Shown: positions 59,245 to 64,000 of the stretch, piece after piece
Layout of the letters: every line of letters begins with the position of its first letter
How positions within the stretch are numbered: the first letter of the stretch is position 1
DNA from: an uncultured Bacteroidales bacterium
GTDB taxonomy: Bacteria > Bacteroidota > Bacteroidia > Bacteroidales > Paludibacteraceae
Reading direction: 5' to 3'
Assembly: GCA_900316845.1 (NCBI GenBank)
Contig: ONEG01000010.1
Span: 1-64,000 of the forward strand
DNA: 64,000 nt
Notes under the pieces: generated by a model
Told to the model about the DNA's origin: nothing
What the model saw: the letters and a program-made list of their open reading frames with translations, nothing else
Databases searched by the model: none
Translations under genes and position numbers: made by a program

Positions 59245-59251
59245 CGGCGAG
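59232..59251 (+). repeat. REP palindrome 6 (over the transposase stop)
   Basis: CTCGCC-GGTATAGC-GGCGAG; its TATAGC loop supplies the TAG stop of the transposase. Confidence 0.85.
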
Positions 59252-59278
59252 AAGTGGACAGCAGGGAGATGGACAAGG

Positions 59279-59298
59279 CTCGCCGGGGTAACGGCGAG
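59279..59298 (+). repeat. REP palindrome 7
   Basis: CTCGCC-GGGGTAAC-GGCGAG, followed by GAGTGAACAGCCAG; the right end of the REP/RAYT unit. Confidence 0.85.
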
Positions 59299-59350
59299 GA
59301 GTGAACAGCCAGCAGAATGTAAAAAAGGCACTAATTGAGATACAATAACC

Positions 59351-60334
59351 ATGGCTAAGCAGAATAAGCAAAGACAAATACAAAACATCTTCGGTCAAAT
59401 ACATGAACATGTATTCAAGATGTCATGTCCTTGTATTATTGATGGTTGCCAAGAAACTGCCATTAATAGTCATTTGCTTATGGTGCATGGTATTCTCAAC
59501 TATGTGGCAGAAAACGGGAAATTGGTGGAATTAATGAATAGGTCTCCGTACGAACTTCTTTCCGGAAATCTTACTACTGCAAGGTTCAAAACAGTAGGCG
59601 TTCATCAGGCTATTTCTTTACCTATTTTTTGCAACCATCACGACACCACATTATTTAGCGAAATTGAGCAGAAGCAAGTTGACTATACCAATTACAAGCA
59701 TCTTGCCTTATATGGCTATCGTACTATATGCGGTGAAATCCGCAAGAAAGAAATAGCAACCGAGTTCAATAAGCGAATACTTGCATCCAAGACACTACAA
59801 TCTTTGTTATCAGACTCATTCTTTTCGCTTTTTGAGAGCAGCAATCTTGGATTCCGAAAAGGCATAGAAGATTTATCTTATTTTGCTGAAGAACTAAAGA
59901 AGGATATAAATGGAACGACAGAAAACTATGTGTTCAGTACTTTAGAAATCCCTCTCAAAGGGATATACACCGCTTCCGTAACAAACTTATTTTCCGGGAG
60001 TGAAATTCTTCAGGAAGAAAAAGTACCTATATTCATTTTTCTGGCTATTCCATTAGAGAATAGCACAAGAATTGTAATGGGTTATCATAGAGAACATGTA
60101 AATCCCAATATGCCGGAATATATTAAGAGATGGGAGAACGCAGAAAAAAGCCAATTGGGTTATTTACTAACCGGTATATTAACCCAAATTGAGACATGGG
60201 GATTAAGTCCATCCTTATACGAACGATTATCAAAAGAAAACATCAAGCAATATCTTGATCTCTTTTCTGAGTCTATTGCATGGGAAGAACAGCCCCCCAT
60301 TGAAACGATTAACTTATTTGAAGGGATCTTTTAA
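59351..60334 (+). CDS. Unknown protein with a Cys/His cluster (327 aa)
   Basis: I do not recognise the family. The N-terminus has MSCPCIIDGCQETAINSHLL (residues about 24-43) and a later IFCNHHDTTLF (about 92). The spacing could build a zinc site or a diverged HNH-like fold. The rest is soluble, with no signal peptide. It lies between a transposase unit and truncated/regulatory genes in an accessory region, so a defence role is possible but unsupported. Confidence 0.5.
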   Translation: MAKQNKQRQIQNIFGQIHEHVFKMSCPCIIDGCQETAINSHLLMVHGILNYVAENGKLVELMNRSPYELLSGNLTTARFKTVGVHQAISLPIFCNHHDTTLFSEIEQKQVDYTNYKHLALYGYRTICGEIRKKEIATEFNKRILASKTLQSLLSDSFFSLFESSNLGFRKGIEDLSYFAEELKKDINGTTENYVFSTLEIPLKGIYTASVTNLFSGSEILQEEKVPIFIFLAIPLENSTRIVMGYHREHVNPNMPEYIKRWENAEKSQLGYLLTGILTQIETWGLSPSLYERLSKENIKQYLDLFSESIAWEEQPPIETINLFEGIF

Positions 60335-60377
60335 TACTGCCGGAGAGCAAATAATTCTGAAAAAACAATAATAACAT

Positions 60378-60710
60378 ATGGCACAACAATTACAAATACG
60401 CAACTCAACAGCGGAGTTCTTGATCTTCCAAGCAGAAGACAAGGCACAAGGCGTGCAGGTTTATTATCAAGATGAAATGATTTGGGCGACGCAAGAAGCG
60501 ATAGCTACGCTTTTTGACAAAGGGCGTTCCTCTATTACTGAACATCTGCGGAATATATTTGAAAGCGGAGAATTAGATCAAAATTCAGTATGTCGGAAAT
60601 TCCGACACACTGCCGCTAAAATCAACTACCGAGGAATACTCGGATGTTTGAAACGAAGCGAGAAGATGGTCGTTTACAAAATGGAAATAACCACTCAACA
60701 AGAGGTATAA
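60378..60710 (+). pseudogene. Truncated RhuM-family protein
   Basis: The first 70 residues match the start of RhuM virulence/toxin-associated proteins (QVYYQDEMIWATQEAIATLF, DKGRSSITEHLRNIFESGEL, SVCRKFRHTAA). After HTAA the usual continuation (about 230 more residues) is missing, and a different 30-residue tail follows to a stop at 60710. The WYL gene begins 3 nt later. Probably a deletion remnant, although a short HTH protein could still be made. Confidence 0.65.
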
Positions 60711-60713
60711 CCT

Positions 60714-61631
60714 ATGTCCGTATTACAATACAACAAATACATTTGGCTGGTGGATACAATCCGCAGTGCGGGGAAGATAACCAAAGAGGACATCGACCGC
60801 AAATGGGTCAGTTCGTCTTATAACGAGAACCATGAGAGCCGGTTCCCGGAACGGACGTTCTTTCGGTGCAAGAACGACATCCTGTCGCTGTTCGACATCG
60901 AGATAAAATGCGACCGTGCCAACGGGAGCGTCTATTACATCGAAGATAGCGACAGCAACAGTCAGACCAAACAATGGTTGCTGAGCCAGTTCGCGATGAG
61001 TCAGTCGCTGGATGCCAGCCGTGAGTTGCGCGATTGTATCCTATACGAGCCTATTCCTGCCGGTACGGAGTACCTGACAACCATCGTGGATGCCATCCGT
61101 GACAGCCGAATGCTGCATGTGACGCACCTGCGTTTTGACAGCACCGAAGCGCCGCATATCTTCTTCTTTGCGCCGCTGTGTCTAAAAGTGTTCAAGCAGC
61201 GTTGGTATATGTTAGGGTATGTGGAAGAACTGGTCGATACCGGCAAACCGGCATCCAAAGAACCGAAGATGTATGCCCTTGACCGCGTGCATCATCCAGA
61301 GTTGCTGGATCGACATTTCAAACGTCCGAAGAACTTTGATGCGCAAGCATATTTTGCCAATTTCTATGGTGTGTTCTGCGGGCCACAATACAAGCCGGAG
61401 TTCATCCGTGCGCGTGTGCAACCGTTGTCGGCGAAATATATGCGGTCACTGCCTTTGCACCACAGTCAAGAAGAGGTGGAGCCGTGCGTGTTTGAGTGGT
61501 ACATTGCGCCGACGTTGGATTTCATACAGCAGTTACGGACGTACGGAAGCGAGTTGGAGATATTGGCGCCGCAGTCGTTACGGGAAAAGTTTGCAGACGA
61601 AGCAAAGGCGTTGAGCAAATTGTATGTATAA
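60714..61631 (+). CDS. WYL-domain transcriptional regulator
   Basis: 305 aa: N-terminal winged helix (KYIWLVDTIRSAGKITKEDI and FPERTFFRCKNDI), then a WYL domain (about 120-215; LHVTHLRFDSTEAPHIFFF, PLCLKVFKQRWYMLGYVEE). The C-terminal WCX-like region ends SLREKFADEAKAL. Such regulators often control defence islands and respond to nucleic-acid or nucleotide ligands. It starts 3 nt after the truncated RhuM gene and ends near a terminator at 61711-61742. Confidence 0.85.
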   Translation: MSVLQYNKYIWLVDTIRSAGKITKEDIDRKWVSSSYNENHESRFPERTFFRCKNDILSLFDIEIKCDRANGSVYYIEDSDSNSQTKQWLLSQFAMSQSLDASRELRDCILYEPIPAGTEYLTTIVDAIRDSRMLHVTHLRFDSTEAPHIFFFAPLCLKVFKQRWYMLGYVEELVDTGKPASKEPKMYALDRVHHPELLDRHFKRPKNFDAQAYFANFYGVFCGPQYKPEFIRARVQPLSAKYMRSLPLHHSQEEVEPCVFEWYIAPTLDFIQQLRTYGSELEILAPQSLREKFADEAKALSKLYV

Positions 61632-61674
61632 GGGAAGCCGCACATGAATGAGCGGTGCATAAACGCTATATAAA

Positions 61675-61691
61675 CCGGCATTAAATGCCGG
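61675..61691 (+). other. CCGGCAT-TAA-ATGCCGG hairpin after the WYL gene
   Basis: A 7-bp stem, 3-nt loop. The same form (TAAACCG-N-CAT...ATG-N-CGG) occurs after the HNH gene at 63746-63762. Confidence 0.55.
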
Positions 61692-61710
61692 GAAAATAGA
61701 CGAAGAAAGA

Positions 61711-61742
61711 GAAAAGTGCGATTTCGTCGCACTTTTTTTTAT
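61711..61742 (+). terminator. Terminator of the WYL gene
   Basis: AGTGCGA (61715-61721) and TCGCACT (61727-61733), 5-nt loop, followed by a run of T. Confidence 0.85.
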
Positions 61743-61753
61743 TTTTCCATTGT

Positions 61754-61790
61754 CACTGACGAGTTTTGGCAGTAAGAAGCAGTATCTTTG
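61754..61790 (+). promoter_or_regulatory. Special promoter, CACTGAC / GTTTTGGCAG type
   Basis: CACTGAC-N2-GTTTTGGCAG-N10-TATCTTTG, identical in layout to 48102-48138. It drives the gene at 61876. Confidence 0.65.
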
Positions 61791-61875
61791 CAGCCGAAAT
61801 TGGAGTCATGCCTATCAAGGTACAAAAAAACAGTAAGGGAAAAGAACAATGATGTAGTGAAACGCGCACATATCT

Positions 61876-62955
61876 ATGAATGGTGAACACAACCAATATG
61901 CTACGCTCTCGCGTCGGCAGGTTGCGCTCTTTGAGCGTAACCCTGTTTGTGGTTTGTGCTATCGGATTTGCATGGATATGTGTGAGGAGTACGGAGGTAT
62001 CAACTTTGAACTCCTCGACAGCATTGTGCTGGCTGACAACCTCTGTGAGCAGATCTTGCAAGACCCGTGGAACCTCAATGGGGTTGAATACTACTCCGGC
62101 TGGGTGCGCAATAGGCTTGGCAACTCTCAACCAGCTGTCGTCTGCACCTTTGCCACCACCTGCGTCACGCTCTCCTGCATCGAAGGGCTGCCGGAACCCG
62201 TTTATCAACTGGCGCACGACTTGCGTGGACTGATAATAGGTGAAGGGAACGAGTTGTATTACAATCTCTCTTCTGCTGCATATCGCCAGGACATCATCCT
62301 TACCGCTGATTCCTACGGTGTTCCGCCACCCAAGCCCGATGCGCTCATTCAGATAGAGCAACTAGAGCAAGCCAATGCGCAATTAACCTACGAAGTATCA
62401 ACATTAAAAAAACAACTTAAAATGAAAGACCAACAATCAACAGGTGGTACCACCATCAATTGCAAGACCTACATCGCCGAACTGAACAATGACATCCACG
62501 ACAATCATAATTGTCAGATTTATGCCGTGCCGGCAGATGAACGGTTAACGAATGAGCGAATGAACGAATTAACGAGTGAAAGAGTTAGCGAGTTAGGGAA
62601 TGAGCGGGTTAAGAAACTATTCTGCAATGCGTACGGTGATGAGGATATCCAGCGTACAGAAGAGGAAAAGCAACGTGTGAAACGATATATTGCCGACCAT
62701 AATCTGGGTAATCGGCAGTTGGATAGCGCACGCGATAATCCGCTGAACAGGATGGCAGTTTGTTTCTGCGCCAAGTGGCAGAGTTTGCGCCATATCGGTC
62801 AGCCGGTAAGTGCCACTGCGTTGCTGCGATTTCTATCTGATGACTGTGGGATAGAGTTGGCGACCGAACCTAAACCGATAGCCAACGTCCTTGCCAAAAT
62901 GCTAAAAGCAGACAAGGACAAAGACACTTTCTATGACGTGTGCGAGTATTTTTAA
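61876..62955 (+). CDS. Unknown coiled-coil protein (359 aa)
   Basis: No family recognised. The N-terminal half (about 1-155) is Cys-rich (NPVCGLCYRICMDMCEEYG). A coiled coil (ALIQIEQLEQANAQLTYEVS, about 155-185) follows. Then an inserted low-complexity stretch LTNERMNELTSERVSELGNE encoded by tandem repeats (62541-62614). A C-terminal part (CNAYGDEDIQRTEEEKQRVK, about 255-359) ends the protein. It has its own special promoter and a terminator at 63013-63038. It looks like a mobile-region gene, perhaps one of a paralogous Bacteroidales group. Confidence 0.6.
   Translation: MNGEHNQYATLSRRQVALFERNPVCGLCYRICMDMCEEYGGINFELLDSIVLADNLCEQILQDPWNLNGVEYYSGWVRNRLGNSQPAVVCTFATTCVTLSCIEGLPEPVYQLAHDLRGLIIGEGNELYYNLSSAAYRQDIILTADSYGVPPPKPDALIQIEQLEQANAQLTYEVSTLKKQLKMKDQQSTGGTTINCKTYIAELNNDIHDNHNCQIYAVPADERLTNERMNELTSERVSELGNERVKKLFCNAYGDEDIQRTEEEKQRVKRYIADHNLGNRQLDSARDNPLNRMAVCFCAKWQSLRHIGQPVSATALLRFLSDDCGIELATEPKPIANVLAKMLKADKDKDTFYDVCEYF
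62541..62614. repeat. Tandem repeats inside the coiled-coil gene
   Basis: Units such as TTAACGAATGAGCGAATGAA and TTAACGAGTGAAAGAGTTAG, and related, keep the frame and encode LTNERMNELTSERVSELGNE. Confidence 0.7.
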
Positions 62956-63012
62956 CGGCGCACATTGACGCACAAGCATTTTTCTAAAAATATCGTTTAG
63001 CCCTTATTTTTC

Positions 63013-63038
63013 AAGCACTCCGACGGAGTGCTTTTTTT
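63013..63038 (+). terminator. Terminator of the coiled-coil gene
   Basis: AGCACTCC (63014-63021), loop GAC, GGAGTGCT (63025-63032), then T. Confidence 0.85.
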
Positions 63039-63089
63039 GTGTCCGTGTGCCGCACATTACCGCACATCTGCACACCGTTATAGAACCAG

Positions 63090-63097
63090 TACTTTTG
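63090..63097 (+). promoter_or_regulatory. -7 box before the HNH gene
   Basis: TACTTTTG followed by CAGCG. The -33 element is weak (TCTG at about 63067). It places transcription start after 63100, which excludes the in-frame start at 63028. Confidence 0.5.
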
Positions 63098-63159
63098 CAG
63101 CGCTTTTTCGGAAACGGCAAGCTCTCGAGGTGAGAGAACCGACATCCCTCCGGAAAGCA

Positions 63160-63744
63160 ATGCAAATGAAAAACGTAGTAAATCGTGCCCTTGTGGCTAA
63201 GAAGAAAAAAAGAAATTATCCACGGCTTGCGCCGGAGGAGATCCAACAGAAGATTCAGCAGATGGGTCTCCAGTTATGTGAAGGAGTAGTACCGCGCCAA
63301 GGCAGAGTGAAACTCTATTGCTCCATTCAAGGTCTGTTCTTCACGCACTCCCGTCGAGGGCTGAACCAGATTAAGCCCTTTGTGACCAAGAACTTTCGGT
63401 ATAAGCCGAACGTCCATTCCAATTACCCGCGATTGTGTGCATTCGTAGGCAACCCCTATTGTCACCTGCTTGTCGCCAAAGCTTGGCTTGGTCCCAAACC
63501 CGGACCGGATTATGTTCTGGATCACATCAATGGCAATATCCTTGATTGTCGCGTGGAAAACCTGCAATGGGTGACCGTTGCCGAGAATGTCAAACGAGCG
63601 AGGCTGCTGCGCGTGCTGCGGAGTATCGGACGTGACCCACGCAAGATGGGACGTGAAGAGCTGCTGACGATTTTCAGCAAGTACGAGTTCGAAGATCCGG
63701 CAAAGCGGATGGAATATGAGATGACGCATCACATGGAGTGCTAA
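63160..63744 (+). CDS. HNH endonuclease (homing/phage type)
   Basis: About 194 aa. HNH_3-like domain: PDYVLDHINGNILDCRVENL then QWVTVAENVKRARLL near residue 128-160, with the DHINGN core and the NLQWVT segment typical of phage-type free-standing HNH enzymes. The N-terminus is basic (KKKKRNYPRLAPEEI). The start is set at MQMKNVV because a promoter -7 box lies at 63090-63097, inside any longer frame; MKNVV (63166) is an alternative. Confidence 0.8.
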   Translation: MQMKNVVNRALVAKKKKRNYPRLAPEEIQQKIQQMGLQLCEGVVPRQGRVKLYCSIQGLFFTHSRRGLNQIKPFVTKNFRYKPNVHSNYPRLCAFVGNPYCHLLVAKAWLGPKPGPDYVLDHINGNILDCRVENLQWVTVAENVKRARLLRVLRSIGRDPRKMGREELLTIFSKYEFEDPAKRMEYEMTHHMEC

Positions 63745-63745
63745 A

Positions 63746-63762
63746 CCGACATCAGATGTCGG
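63746..63762 (+). other. CCGACAT-CAG-ATGTCGG hairpin after the HNH gene
   Basis: A 7-bp stem just 2 nt after the stop codon; same layout as 61675-61691. Confidence 0.55.
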
Positions 63763-63819
63763 ACTAATTGACAAAGAAAACGGGATAATATCCCTAACAA
63801 TTAACAAAGCTAATAATCA

Positions 63820-63836
63820 GCGAGATCAAATCTCGC
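63820..63836 (+). other. GCGAGAT-CAA-ATCTCGC hairpin before the last gene
   Basis: A 7-bp stem with 3-nt loop, 19 nt before the ATG at 63856; possibly a translational operator. Confidence 0.5.
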
Positions 63837-63855
63837 ACAAAACAAAGAAAGAATT

Positions 63856-64000
63856 ATGAGTACATATGAATTCACACAGGCGTTTATTAACGCAAATGAC
63901 GCAGTATTGAACCATGTAGATGCTATCGAGGAGACTCGGGCACTGTCGGAACTCATCGACGCTTGCAAAGAGCGGATGGCAGAGATCAAGCCGGACGCGG
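63856..64000 (+). CDS. Partial unknown gene, cut by the window end
   Basis: The frame begins MSTYEFTQAFINANDAVLNH and continues open for 48 codons to the end of the window. Acidic/helical, no signal peptide. No family recognised from this fragment. Confidence 0.5.
   Translation, partial: MSTYEFTQAFINANDAVLNHVDAIEETRALSELIDACKERMAEIKPDA

Noticed and set aside
57963..59298. CRISPR array from repeated CTCG...CGAG units
   Set aside because: Units are REP palindromes with uneven spacing (about 25 to 680 nt), no constant spacer length and no cas genes.
14185..63744. Prophage or conjugative element covering the accessory genes
   Set aside because: No capsid, portal, integrase, relaxase or transfer genes are visible; the HNH and transposase genes stand alone.

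Overview
The window looks like chromosome from an uncultured-type member of the Bacteroidales (Bacteroidota). The evidence is promoters of the Bacteroidota form (-33 TTTG, about 20 nt spacer, -7 TAnnTTTG), weak Shine-Dalgarno signals, and a typical gene set: meso-diaminopimelate dehydrogenase, a type III (GlnN) glutamine synthetase, a GlyQS-type glycyl-tRNA synthetase, rubrerythrin and an Fe/Mn superoxide dismutase. The genus cannot be fixed from the sequence alone.

Region 1 (about 71-20720, all on the minus strand) is a surface-glycan cluster. In transcription order it holds a Wzt-like ABC ATPase, pseudaminic-acid genes pseB, pseC and pseF, a SIR2-STAND-TPR gene of anti-phage type inserted 5 bp after pseF, then pseG and pseH. 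A dedicated acyl-chain set follows: two acyl carrier proteins, three short-chain reductases, a KAS III and a split transketolase. The region ends with a membrane protein, an apparent insertion (AlbA_2 protein, a small orphan and a relic of an acyl-ligase gene), an AMP-dependent ligase, and LuxE-like and LuxC-like proteins. No pseI or wzm lies inside the window. Upstream (20720-22122) a GxxExxY gene sits between two diverged copies of a roughly 240-bp leader.

Region 2 (22123-46393) is mostly core metabolism and signalling. It contains superoxide dismutase, rubrerythrin and a tyrosine-phosphatase-like protein. A stress-signalling block follows: an HD hydrolase, an APH-like kinase, a RelA/SpoT-type synthetase, a STAS protein and a SpoIIE phosphatase fused to an RsbW-like kinase domain. 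After that come tRNA-Glu(CTC), an outer-membrane protein, menG/ubiE, ddh, glmS, glnN, a von Willebrand lipoprotein, a TolC-HlyD-MFS efflux operon (tolC carries an in-frame stop), an alpha/beta hydrolase and glyS.

Region 3 (46394-64000) is accessory. Two inverted copies of an element ending in the 3' half of a 5S rRNA plus its terminator flank a YjbR/HTH pair. Next are tiny acidic and membrane peptides, a relic of a DUF4007 gene, and a probable six-gene operon: HNH nuclease, methyltransferase-HIT fusion, and a complete Wadjet system (jetA, jetB, jetC, jetD). A REP-associated tyrosine transposase with seven REP palindromes follows; one lies over the jetD stop, one over its own stop and three inside its reading frame. 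The window closes with an unknown protein, a truncated RhuM gene, a WYL regulator, a coiled-coil protein, an HNH protein and a partial gene.

Two patterns cut across regions. Short low-complexity tandem repeats occur between many genes and also in frame inside conserved proteins (LuxC, SOD, MenG, GlmS, the VWA lipoprotein, the MFS pump and the 62.5-kb protein). Promoters also share a conserved spacer, so that much of the -33 to -7 interval, not just its ends, is constant.
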